This document shows positions 1-7,578 of a DNA stretch of 64,000 bases, piece after piece; within the stretch, counting starts at the first letter, position 1, and each line of letters begins with the position of its first letter. A program made the position numbers and the translations under genes. The stretch comes from Dyella_B sp035690825 (GTDB taxonomy: Bacteria > Pseudomonadota > Gammaproteobacteria > Xanthomonadales > Rhodanobacteraceae). The notes beneath the pieces are model-generated. The model made no database searches. It had not been told where the DNA came from and saw only the letters and a program-made list of their open reading frames with translations. The DNA is taken from NCBI RefSeq assembly GCF_051954575.1, contig NZ_JBQCHP010000013.1, positions 1-64,000 on the forward strand. Direction: 5' to 3'.

Positions 1-73
1 AGGCGACGGACCGAAGGCATGCGGACAGACAGGGCTGGCCCCAACGTGTTGAATTCAAAGTGATGGGGTGATG

Positions 74-161
74 TCTGGAAGGCCCGCAGGCTGCGCCGCG
101 CGGCTTAGCAAGACGGCCACTCTTGCCGGCGCCGCGCAACACCCCCTGCGAGCCTTCCAGA
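74..161. repeat. Long imperfect hairpin (88 nt)
   Basis: The two halves pair in four blocks: TCTGGAAGGC (74-83) with GCCTTCCAGA (152-161), CGCAGG with CCTGCG, a GCGCGGC block, and an apical GCAAGA (108-113) with TCTTGC (121-126) around a 7-nt loop. The rest of 1-265 shows no gene. It could be a structured RNA, a small palindromic mobile element or a terminator of a gene left of the window; no T-run follows it. Confidence 0.6.
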
Positions 162-265
162 AATCATGACGACGCCGATACTTGATCTGTGTTGCCTTAA
201 ACGGGTTATTCACAGAAAAACTTCACAACGTCATCTTCAATAAGTCAAAACGCGGAGACATACCC

Positions 266-487
266 ATGACCAAGACATTCAAGGTCGGCGACCATGTCCG
301 CTGGAATTCCGAAGCCGGCTGGGTCACCGGCAAGATCATCGCCGTGCATGCCCATGACTTCGATTACAAAGGCCATACGCGTCACGCCTCGAAAGACGAA
401 CCGCAGTACGAAATCAAAAGCGACAAGACCGACCACGTCGCCGCGCACAAAGGAAGCGCGCTGCAGCACGTCCATGCACGTAAATGA
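266..487 (+). CDS. DUF2945-like (hypervirulence-associated TUDOR-like) small protein
   Basis: A 73-residue basic, cytosolic protein. It has the short FKVGDHVRWNSEAGWVTGKI opening, then a K/H-rich middle and an HKGSALQ tail, as I recall for DUF2945 / HVA1 TUDOR-like proteins, whose biochemical role is not established. The ATG at 266 is preferred over an upstream in-frame start at 182 because a GGAG ribosome-binding site lies just before it and family homology begins there. It stands alone, downstream of the 74-161 hairpin. Function not assigned beyond the family. Confidence 0.75.
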   Translation: MTKTFKVGDHVRWNSEAGWVTGKIIAVHAHDFDYKGHTRHASKDEPQYEIKSDKTDHVAAHKGSALQHVHARK

Positions 488-582
488 AAATCCATGCCCT
501 TCCATGACCTGCCAGGTTATTGCGCCGTCTCGTTTTCCAGGCGATTAATGCGCGAACAACCACGCATGGCATGGGAGGGAAT

Positions 583-1035
583 ATGCGACTGCGACACTGG
601 CAGTGGGCGATCTGCGCTGCGCTGAGCGCGGCTTCGGCGCAGGCAGGGCAGGAAGTGGGCGACTACAGCGGCCTGCCGCAGGACCTTGCCGCGGCGGCGA
701 CGGCTTACGACCTTGCGCAATTCAAATCAGACCGCCCCGAACTCGAGCGGCTGCTGGCCGACGATTACATCCTGGCCGGTTCGAACGGCAGGAATCAGGA
801 CAAGGCGCAATCCATTGCCGATACGGTGGACCCGGCCAACAAGACCAGCTATGTGGCCATCAGCCAGCAGGTGCGCAAGGTCTGGCCGAACGGCGCCGTG
901 CTCGGCGGCATTGTCGACGCCAAGGGCATCAATCATGGCAAGGCCTATACGATGCGCGCGCGCTTCGTGGATGTGTGGGCCAAGCGCGATGGCCAGTGGA
1001 AAGTGATTTTTACCCAGGCCAACCGCATTCCTTGA
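583..1035 (+). CDS. Secreted SnoaL/DUF4440-like (NTF2-fold) protein
   Basis: A 150-residue protein with an N-terminal signal peptide (RLRHWQWAICAALSAASAQA, cleavage after AQA) and one NTF2-like cone domain. The LERLLADDYILAGSNG stretch and the C-terminal WAKRDGQWKVIFTQANRI strand are typical of DUF4440/SnoaL-like proteins. The start is fixed by GGGAGGGA right before ATG 583; the upstream ATG at 520 has no such site. These folds bind small ligands or act as small enzymes; no catalytic residues can be assigned. Likely periplasmic. Confidence 0.72.
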   Translation: MRLRHWQWAICAALSAASAQAGQEVGDYSGLPQDLAAAATAYDLAQFKSDRPELERLLADDYILAGSNGRNQDKAQSIADTVDPANKTSYVAISQQVRKVWPNGAVLGGIVDAKGINHGKAYTMRARFVDVWAKRDGQWKVIFTQANRIP

Positions 1036-1100
1036 AAGCACGCGATCCGTAGATTGGGCTGCGCAACATAACCCGACATATCTATACGCAGCCGCACAAC

Positions 1101-1126
1101 GTTGGGTTACGCTTCGCTAACCCAAC
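1101..1126. repeat. Short perfect palindrome upstream of pxpB
   Basis: GTTGGGTTA and TAACCCAAC flank CGCTTCGC, giving a 9-bp perfect stem. The same kind of GTTGGGTTACGCTTCGC palindrome is scattered in many proteobacterial genomes as I recall. It ends 14 nt before the pxpB ATG and occupies the place where a ribosome-binding site would be expected; a degraded half-copy precedes it near 1053-1075. Confidence 0.6.
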
Positions 1127-1140
1127 CTACGGGTGCGTAT

Positions 1141-1821
1141 ATGCAATTTGAAGCTCTTGCGGAAGACGCGTGGCTGTTGCGTTTCGGCAATGCCATCGAC
1201 GTCGACGTGAACGCGCGAGTCCAGTCCGCCGCCGCGGCGCTGCAAGCGCAGCTTGCCGGTGTGGAATGCGTCCCCGCCTATGCCAGCGTGCTGGTGCGTT
1301 TCGATCCGATGCAGTGGCTGGAGGATGGCCGTTTCTCCGGACAGCGCCTGCGCAACGCGATCGACATTGTCCTGCAGCATGCGAGTTCATCGGAAACGAT
1401 GCTGCGCGAGATCACCATTCCCGTCTGGTACGGCGGCGAGGATCTGCACGAGGTCGCGGCCCACGCGCATCTGTCGCCGGAAGAGGTGATCGCGCGCCAT
1501 ACCCGCGTAACGTATCGCGTCGCCATGCTCGGGTTCGCGCCGGGCTTTCCTTATCTGCTGGGACTCGATCCTGCGCTGGCCATGCCGCGGCGGAACAATC
1601 CGCGCACCTGCGTGCCGGCCGGGAGTGTGGCCATCGGCGGGTTGCAAACGGGGATCTATCCGCAGGCGCTGCCGGGCGGTTGGCAACTGATCGGCCGTAC
1701 GCCGTTGCGCATGTTCGATCCGACGGCTGCGGCGCCATCGCTGTTGTCACCGGGTGATCGTGTTCGCTTCGAGGCGATCGATGAGCGTGAGTATCGCGCG
1801 CTGGATAACGCCACGGCATGA
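1141..1821 (+). CDS. pxpB: 5-oxoprolinase subunit PxpB (KipI family)
   Basis: A 226-residue cytosolic protein. PxpA, PxpB and PxpC together form the ATP-dependent prokaryotic 5-oxoprolinase that opens 5-oxo-L-proline to glutamate. The family signature is clear: IPVWYGGEDLHEVAAH near residue 98, then MLGFAPGFPYLLGLD, the basic PRRNNPRTCVPAGSVAIGG, and GGWQLIGRTP. ATG 1141 is the first methionine; a longer reading from TTG 1102 would translate a palindromic repeat and is unlikely. No good Shine-Dalgarno sequence is visible. Its stop overlaps the pxpC start by 4 bp, so the two are translationally coupled. Confidence 0.93.
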   Translation: MQFEALAEDAWLLRFGNAIDVDVNARVQSAAAALQAQLAGVECVPAYASVLVRFDPMQWLEDGRFSGQRLRNAIDIVLQHASSSETMLREITIPVWYGGEDLHEVAAHAHLSPEEVIARHTRVTYRVAMLGFAPGFPYLLGLDPALAMPRRNNPRTCVPAGSVAIGGLQTGIYPQALPGGWQLIGRTPLRMFDPTAAAPSLLSPGDRVRFEAIDEREYRALDNATA

Positions 1822-2801
1822 GCATCGAAGTCATCAAGCCTGGCTTGCTCACCACGCTGCAAGATGCGGGACGGCGCGGCTACGCCTCGCTCGGCGTAGG
1901 GCGCGCCGGTGCGATGGATGAGCCATCGTGGCGGCTGGCCAATGCGCTGGTGGGTAATCATGCGGGTGAGGCCGCGTTGGAGATCACGCTGGCCGGCCCT
2001 ACGCTGCGTTTTCAGCGTGATGCGGTGATCGCGCTGACCGGCGGCATCATCGAAGCGCGCGCCAATGGACGACCGTTGCCGCCGTGGACGAGCTGTTTTG
2101 TGCCGGCCGATACGCTGCTGCGCCTCGGCGTGATGCGTCATGGCTGCCGCAGCTACCTCGCTGTGCGTGGCGGCTTTGACGTTGCGCCTGTGCTCGGCAG
2201 CCGCAGCACCGATCTGCACGCATGCATCGGTCCGCTGCAGGGCAGGGCTTTGCAGGCACTGGATGTCATTCCGTTCGGCCAGCACGCCGCGGGGCACTGG
2301 TTTCGCGCTGGCAAGCAGGTGCAGGCGCTGCGCTGGGGACTCGATCCGCAGCCATGGCTGGATTACGAACAGGCGCCATTGGCGTTGATGCGTGGCCATC
2401 ACTACCCCTCGCTCGACGAGGCATCGCAACGCGCGCTGTTCGCGCAACGCTTCGCCGTCAGCAAGGACAGCAACCGCACCGGAAGCCGCCTGGAAGGCGC
2501 GCCGCTGCATCTGCGCCAGCCGCTGGAGCTGATCTCCGAAGCAACATTGCCCGGCACGCTGCAATTGCCGCCGTCGGGCCAGCCGATCCTGCTGCTGGCC
2601 GAGGCGCCGGTGACCGGCGGCTATCCGCGTATCGGCCAGCTTGCCGCGGTGGATCTTGCGCGCCTTGCGCAGCGCCGGCCGGGCGATGCCATATACTTTC
2701 GCGAGACTTCCATGGACGAGGCATTCGAACGTCTGCACAAGCGCGAGGAAGCGCTGCAACGCCTGCTTCAACGGATCGAGCAACGCCTGGATTCTGCATG
2801 A
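1818..2801 (+). CDS. pxpC: 5-oxoprolinase subunit PxpC (KipA family)
   Basis: A 327-residue member of the biotin-dependent carboxyltransferase-like KipA family, one of the three 5-oxoprolinase subunits. The opening TTLQDAGRRGYASLGVGRAG followed by AMDE is diagnostic, as are SYLAVRGGFDVAPVLGSRST and the later PVTGGYPRIGQLA. It starts at an ATGA overlap with pxpB and ends in overlap with pxpA, so it lies centrally in the operon. Length is normal for the family. The C-terminal about 35 residues (DEAFERLHKREEALQRLLQR) look like a short amphipathic helix or coiled coil. Confidence 0.93.
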   Translation: MSIEVIKPGLLTTLQDAGRRGYASLGVGRAGAMDEPSWRLANALVGNHAGEAALEITLAGPTLRFQRDAVIALTGGIIEARANGRPLPPWTSCFVPADTLLRLGVMRHGCRSYLAVRGGFDVAPVLGSRSTDLHACIGPLQGRALQALDVIPFGQHAAGHWFRAGKQVQALRWGLDPQPWLDYEQAPLALMRGHHYPSLDEASQRALFAQRFAVSKDSNRTGSRLEGAPLHLRQPLELISEATLPGTLQLPPSGQPILLLAEAPVTGGYPRIGQLAAVDLARLAQRRPGDAIYFRETSMDEAFERLHKREEALQRLLQRIEQRLDSA

Positions 2802-3571
2802 AACATTCCTTCGCCAAAACCATCGACATCAACAGCGACCTGGGCGAATCGTTCGGCGCCTGGCGCATGGGCGACGACGCCGCGCTGCTCAGCATCGTCA
2901 GCTCGGCCAATATCGCCTGCGGTTTCCACGCCGGCGACCCGGACATCATGCGCGGTACGGTGGCATTGGCGGTTGAGCATGAAGTGGCCATCGGCGCGCA
3001 CGTGTCGTTGCCCGACCTGCAGGGTTTCGGTCGCCGCGAAATGGCGATCACGCCGAACGAAGCGTACGCGCTTACGCTGTACCAGATCGGCGCGCTGCAC
3101 GGCTTCGTGCAGGCGGCCGGTACGCGATTGCGCCATGTAAAACCGCACGGCGCCTTGTACAACATGGCGGCGCGCGATACGAAGCTGGCCGCAGCAATCG
3201 CGCGCGCCGTGCATGATTTCGACGCCACGCTGTGCCTGTTCGGCCTGGCCAATTCCGCGCTGGTCGATGCGGGCAGGGCGGCCGGCATTCCGGTGGCTGC
3301 CGAAGCGTTCGCCGACCGCCGCTATCGCGCTGATGGCACGCTGCAGCCGCGGCGCGAAGCCGATGCGGTGATCCAGGAAAGCGACGAGGCCATCGCGCAG
3401 GCCATGGCGATGGCGCGTGAAGGGCAGGTGCGCGCCATTGACGGCAGCATCGTTACGTTGCAGGCCGATACCTTGTGCGTGCATGGCGACGGCTCGCATG
3501 CGGTGGAGTTTGCGCGGCGGTTGCGGGCGGCGTTGGAAGCGGCGGATATTGGTATTGCGGCGCCGCGTTGA
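2798..3571 (+). CDS. pxpA: 5-oxoprolinase subunit PxpA (LamB/YcsF family)
   Basis: A 257-residue LamB/YcsF-type protein, the TIM-barrel-like subunit of 5-oxoprolinase. Family motifs are intact: IDINSDLGESFG at the N-terminus, ANIACGFHAGDP, HVSLPDLQGFGRR, RHVKPHGALYN and the FADRRYRADGTLQPR block. ATG 2798 overlaps the pxpC stop (ATGA), and pxpB, pxpC and pxpA are coupled in that order. A GC-rich repeat separates it from the next operon genes. Confidence 0.95.
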   Translation: MKHSFAKTIDINSDLGESFGAWRMGDDAALLSIVSSANIACGFHAGDPDIMRGTVALAVEHEVAIGAHVSLPDLQGFGRREMAITPNEAYALTLYQIGALHGFVQAAGTRLRHVKPHGALYNMAARDTKLAAAIARAVHDFDATLCLFGLANSALVDAGRAAGIPVAAEAFADRRYRADGTLQPRREADAVIQESDEAIAQAMAMAREGQVRAIDGSIVTLQADTLCVHGDGSHAVEFARRLRAALEAADIGIAAPR

Positions 3572-3610
3572 GCATCCAACCGAGTATCAGTTCACTGCCA
3601 TCTGTTCCGT

Positions 3611-3726
3611 CCCCTGCGTAGTAGGGGAGGGCTAGGGTGGGGTCAATCAACCTCGCGGTGGATTTCAATCATGCGACAAGCGCGTGCAACCCCACCCCAG
3701 CCCTCCCCTGCACGCAGGGGAGGGAG
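3611..3726. repeat. Palindromic intergenic repeat, type A, copy 1
   Basis: Complementary arms (GTAGGGGAGGGCTAGGGTGG on the left, CCCCACCCCAGCCCTCCCC on the right) flank an asymmetric core containing CAACCTCGCGG and ATGCGACAAGC. The same architecture recurs at about 10949, 15997, 35298 and 37190 (type A) and 50462 and 60408 (type B). This copy lies inside the 5-oxoproline gene cluster, between pxpA and the DUF969 gene. Confidence 0.85.
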
Positions 3727-3750
3727 TAAACACCCACTCGGGAGACACCG

Positions 3751-4437
3751 ATGAACTACTGGCCGCTGCTGGGCATTGCCGTGATCGTCATCGGTTTCGC
3801 ATTGCGCTTCAACGCGGTTCCCGTCGTCGTCTGCGCGGCGCTCGCCAGCGGCCTGCTCGCCGGCATGCACTGGCCGCAACTGCTTGCACTGCTCGGCAAG
3901 AGCTTTATCGCTTCGCGCATGTTGCTGTTGTTCGTGCTTACGCTGCCGGCGATTGGGCTGCTCGAACATGCCGGATTGCGCGAGCATGCGCAGCAATGGA
4001 TGGGGCGATTGCGTGGCCTTACCTTTGCGCGCCTGTTGATCGGCTATCTGCTGCTGCGGCAGTTGCTGGCGATGCTGGGCCTTACCGGCGTGGCGGGCGC
4101 GGCGCAGACGGTGCGTCCGCTGCTGGCGCCGATGGGCGAGGCGGCAGCCGAGAAGATCCATCCCGGCCTTTCCGACGCCGATCGTGACGAAGTACGTGCG
4201 GTGGCCGCCGCCACCGACAATATCGGACGCTTTTTCGGCGAGGATGTATTCATCGCGCTGGGCGCCGTGCTGCTTATCCAGGGCTTCTACGCGCAACGCG
4301 GCATCGAACTCACGCCGCTCTCGATTGCGCTGTGGGCCTTGCCTACCGCCATCGCCGCCTTCGCGATCCAGTCGCTGCGCGTCTACCTGTTCCAACGACG
4401 CCTGGCGCGTCGCGCGCGGAACGGAGCAGGGGCCTGA
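3751..4437 (+). CDS. DUF969 family membrane protein (putative 5-oxoproline transport component)
   Basis: A 228-residue integral membrane protein with several hydrophobic segments: PLLGIAVIVIGFALRF at the start, MLLLFVLTLPAIGLLEHAGL, LTGVAGAAQTVRPLL, and a C-terminal pair around ALGAVLLIQGF. The polar stretch AAATDNIGRFFGEDVFIALG is characteristic of the DUF969 family as I recall it. A CGGGAG site precedes ATG 3751. It is followed after 2 bp by a DUF979 protein and then by pcp, so the pair is probably a two-subunit permease for pyroglutamate or a related substrate. The transport role is inferred from gene context only. Confidence 0.8.
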   Translation: MNYWPLLGIAVIVIGFALRFNAVPVVVCAALASGLLAGMHWPQLLALLGKSFIASRMLLLFVLTLPAIGLLEHAGLREHAQQWMGRLRGLTFARLLIGYLLLRQLLAMLGLTGVAGAAQTVRPLLAPMGEAAAEKIHPGLSDADRDEVRAVAAATDNIGRFFGEDVFIALGAVLLIQGFYAQRGIELTPLSIALWALPTAIAAFAIQSLRVYLFQRRLARRARNGAGA

Positions 4438-4439
4438 GC

Positions 4440-5408
4440 ATGCTCAGCATCGAATACGTGTACTGGCTGATCGCGGCTTTCCTGTTGTACACGGCATGGC
4501 GCAATCTGCTTGAGCGACAGTTTTCGCGCGCGGCGTTCTGGTTGCTGTTGGGCCTGCTGTTTGCCGGCGGCGATGGGGTACTGGCGCAACTGCAAGCCGG
4601 TCGCGCGTGGCCGGCGCAAGTTGCCGGATGCATGGTGATCGCGCTTGCACTGCTGGCGCCGCGGCTGCGTCGGCGCACGCATGCGGAAACCGCGCAAAGC
4701 GCGGTGCGGCTCGCATCGGCGATACGCCTGGGGCATCGCTTGTTCATACCGGCGTTGTTGATTCCGCTGGTCACGTTGCTGGTGGCGTTGTTCGGAAGTC
4801 ATCTCTCCATCGGCGGTATGGCGCTGTTCGCCAAGCCGCAGATGGCGCTGACGGGTCTCGCGCTGGCCTGCGTGGTGGCATTGTTCGCCGCCGCCCGTGT
4901 GGCGCAGGCGCCGCTGTATCGAGGGCTGGGCGAAGGCCGGCGCCTGCTCGATGCGATCGGATGGGCGGCATTGTTGCCGTTGCTGCTGGCGGCGCTTGGC
5001 GAAGTGTTCACGCAGAGCGGTGTGGGCGCGGCCATCGCCGCCTTGGCGAGTGCGGCGCTTCCCGAGGGCAATGCCTTCATGTGCCTGCTGGTGTTTGCGC
5101 TCGGCATGGTGATGTTCACCGTGATCATGGGCAATGCGTTTGCCGCATTTCCGGTGATGATGGCAGGCATCGGGCTGCCGCTGCTGGTGCAGCGCTATGG
5201 CGCGCATCCGGCCGTCCTGGGTTCCATGGGCATGCTCTGCGGTTATTGCGGCACGCTGCTTACGCCGATGGCCGCCGACTTCAACCTGGTGCCGGCCGCC
5301 TTGCTGGAACTGCGCAGTCCGTATGGCGTAATACGCGCGCAGGCGTGGAGTGCGGCTGCTATTTTCATCATCACCTTTATTGCCATGTGGCTGCTGGCCT
5401 TCCATTGA
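4440..5408 (+). CDS. DUF979 family membrane protein (partner of the DUF969 protein)
   Basis: A 322-residue protein with about nine to ten hydrophobic segments. Conserved-looking features are FTVIMGNAFAAFPVMMAGIG and MGMLCGYCGTLLTPMAADFN in the last third, typical of DUF979. ATG 4440 lies 2 bp after the upstream stop; a longer reading from 4332 would overlap the DUF969 gene and is rejected. The strict pairing with DUF969 suggests one transporter complex in the inner membrane. Position between the oxoprolinase subunits and pyrrolidone-carboxylate peptidase suggests 5-oxoproline as cargo; this is inference. Confidence 0.8.
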   Translation: MLSIEYVYWLIAAFLLYTAWRNLLERQFSRAAFWLLLGLLFAGGDGVLAQLQAGRAWPAQVAGCMVIALALLAPRLRRRTHAETAQSAVRLASAIRLGHRLFIPALLIPLVTLLVALFGSHLSIGGMALFAKPQMALTGLALACVVALFAAARVAQAPLYRGLGEGRRLLDAIGWAALLPLLLAALGEVFTQSGVGAAIAALASAALPEGNAFMCLLVFALGMVMFTVIMGNAFAAFPVMMAGIGLPLLVQRYGAHPAVLGSMGMLCGYCGTLLTPMAADFNLVPAALLELRSPYGVIRAQAWSAAAIFIITFIAMWLLAFH

Positions 5409-5428
5409 CCGCTTTGTCGAGATTCTTC

Positions 5429-6082
5429 ATGAGCAAGCCTCCACGCATCCTGCTGACTGGTTTTACGCCCTTCGACAACCAGGAGATCAATCCTTCGTGG
5501 GAGGCGGTGCATGCGCTCGACGGCAAACACGTCGGCGACCACCTGGTCGTATCGCGCCTGCTGCCGACCGCGTTCGCCGATTCGCAGCACGAACTAGAGT
5601 CGATGGTGAGAGAGTTCGAGCCGAGCATCCTGCTCGGCGTAGGGCAGGCAGGTGGACGCAGCCGTCTTTCCATCGAGCGCGTGGCGATCAACGTGCAGGA
5701 TGCGCGCATCGCCGACAATGCCGGCGCGCAGCCGATCGATGAAGCCGTCGTAGCCGATGGCCCTGCGGCCTACTTCAGCACGCTGCCGATCAAGGCCATG
5801 CTCAAGGCGCTGCTCGACGAGGGGCTGCCTGCGGAGGTGTCCAATACGGCAGGTACCTTCGTCTGCAACCACGTGGCGTATCTGATGCTGCATATCGCTG
5901 CGAGCCATCGCGGCATGCGCGCGGGGTTTATCCATATCCCGTACCTTCCTGCGCAAGCAGTGCATGTTTCGAATGCGCCGAGCATGAGCAAGAACGATGT
6001 GGTGAAGGGGTTGTCGATTGCATTGGAAGTTGCCGTGACGAGAAGCATGGATGAGCGCTTCGCGGCAGGCACACTCGACTGA
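5429..6082 (+). CDS. pcp: Pyrrolidone-carboxylate peptidase (pyroglutamyl peptidase I)
   Basis: A 217-residue cytosolic cysteine peptidase of family C15 that removes N-terminal pyroglutamate from peptides. The catalytic triad can be placed: Glu in LSIERVAINVQDARIADN, Cys in NTAGTFVCNHVAYLML and His in GFIHIPYLPAQ. The N-terminus RILLTGFTPFDNQEINPSWE is the family opening. It follows the DUF979 gene by 20 bp and is the last gene of the unit; the pyroglutamate it releases is the substrate of the PxpABC enzyme encoded upstream. Confidence 0.95.
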   Translation: MSKPPRILLTGFTPFDNQEINPSWEAVHALDGKHVGDHLVVSRLLPTAFADSQHELESMVREFEPSILLGVGQAGGRSRLSIERVAINVQDARIADNAGAQPIDEAVVADGPAAYFSTLPIKAMLKALLDEGLPAEVSNTAGTFVCNHVAYLMLHIAASHRGMRAGFIHIPYLPAQAVHVSNAPSMSKNDVVKGLSIALEVAVTRSMDERFAAGTLD

Positions 6083-6307
6083 CCCTTGGCGTTGGGTAAA
6101 TAAGCATTGTCAAATGGACGTATAGACGGCCATTTACGCGTTGATAACGGTCAAGATCGCCGCTACCGCGGCTCAGGCTATAAAAAGAAACATGCGAATT
6201 TCGTTATTTTGACAAAATTGAATACATCCGAAATTTCACATTTGCATTTTCACGTGTGAATGACCGACCTTACCCGGGCCGTTCACAACAAAGAGGCGAT
6301 TTCAGAC

Positions 6308-7492
6308 GTGAAAAATTGGTCTGCGCAGAAATGCGCACAGGGGCATTTCTTCCCGTACTCGGGCGTATCCATTCGACGCAAGCTCAACCATAAAGTTCTG
6401 GCTGCTGCCGCGTCGCTTGCACTCTCGGTAGTGACCTTGCCGGCTTCCGCAAGCAACTGGTGGACAGCAACACCGCATATTTCGATCGGCTCGGCCGTCG
6501 TCAATGTTCGTCATTTCGGCGCCATGGGCAACGGCTCCATGGACGACACCAAAGCCATTCAAGCCGCCATCGATGCATTGCCGGAGAGTGGCGGCACCAT
6601 CATCGTGCCAAACGGTACCTACATGATCGACGCGCTCAAGGGCATCAGCCTGCGCTCGCATGACCGCCTGTCGCTGGCCAGCGGCGCGGCGCTGAAGGCC
6701 ATTGGCAACAGCGAAAGGCGTTCCTGGGTGGTGAAAGTGTGGAACGTCAACAACGTCGAGATCGTCGGTGGCGGCGTGATCGGCGAGCGTTACAGCCATC
6801 GCGGCACGTCCGGCGGCGAATGGGGCTACGGCATCAACATTTCCTCATCGGACAAGGTCTACGTGCACGACATCACGATCCAGGACTGCTGGGGCGATGG
6901 TCTGCTGATCGGTGCACTCGGCTCGGGCAAGGGCATGGTGGAGGCGACCAACATCACGCTGAACCGCGTCAAGTCCAAGAACAATCGCCGCCAAGGCATG
7001 TCGATCACGCCGGCAAACCGCGTGTACGTGGTCAACAGCAGCTTCACCGGCACCCACGGCACGGCGCCGGAATCGGGCATCGACATCGAGCCGCGCTCGC
7101 AGGGCTGGGCCTCGCAGGTGCGCCTGGAAAACACCGACCTGTCGAACAACAACGGCAACGGCCTGGAAGTGCACCACAACGTGGATGCGCTATCGCTCTA
7201 CAAGGTCAAGGCGGAAAACAACAAGGGCTTCGGCGTCTATACCGGCGGCCCGAAGAACGTGAACATCTCCAACAGCACGCTGACCCAGAACTACCTGTTC
7301 GGCGTGGATATCTCGGCCGATTCCAGCTATGTGAGCATCGCCGACAACACCATCAACTACAACGGCGATGCGTGGTATTACGCGCATGGCAAGTCGATCT
7401 TCACGCCAGGCACGGCGCCGCGTGACATCGATGTCGCCAGTTCGTCGAGATACGTCACGCAGTCGAACAACATTGTTTCGCCAATGAAATAA
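6308..7492 (+). CDS. Secreted pectate-lyase-superfamily (right-handed beta-helix) protein
   Basis: A protein of about 394 residues with a signal-peptide-like segment (KVLAAAASLALSVVTLPASA) and then VVNVRHFGAMGNGSMDDTKA, the standard opening of the pectate-lyase/GH28-related beta-helix superfamily. Repeated turns with Asn ladders follow (VYVHDITIQDCWGDGLLIG, NGLEVHHNV, NISNSTL). It probably acts on a polysaccharide outside the cell; substrate unknown. GTG 6308 is chosen because AGAGG lies 11 nt upstream; an in-frame ATG at 6260 has no ribosome-binding site but would add 16 residues. A TTGACA box at 6209-6214 lies in an AT-rich upstream stretch, without a good -10. Confidence 0.78.
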   Translation: MKNWSAQKCAQGHFFPYSGVSIRRKLNHKVLAAAASLALSVVTLPASASNWWTATPHISIGSAVVNVRHFGAMGNGSMDDTKAIQAAIDALPESGGTIIVPNGTYMIDALKGISLRSHDRLSLASGAALKAIGNSERRSWVVKVWNVNNVEIVGGGVIGERYSHRGTSGGEWGYGINISSSDKVYVHDITIQDCWGDGLLIGALGSGKGMVEATNITLNRVKSKNNRRQGMSITPANRVYVVNSSFTGTHGTAPESGIDIEPRSQGWASQVRLENTDLSNNNGNGLEVHHNVDALSLYKVKAENNKGFGVYTGGPKNVNISNSTLTQNYLFGVDISADSSYVSIADNTINYNGDAWYYAHGKSIFTPGTAPRDIDVASSSRYVTQSNNIVSPMK

Positions 7493-7505
7493 CCCGCAAG
7501 CCCGC

Positions 7506-7546
7506 GCGCCGGCCATCGCTCGTGCGGTGGCCGGTGCGGCTATTTT
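7506..7546 (+). terminator. Intrinsic terminator of the beta-helix gene
   Basis: A 10-bp stem, GCGCCGGCCA (7506-7515) with TGGCCGGTGC (7528-7537, one G-U pair), is followed by GGCTATTTT. It lies between the convergent beta-helix and Nramp-like genes. Confidence 0.7.
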
Positions 7547-7578
7547 CGAAAGTGAATCTGCGAGCAGTGGGGCCGTAT

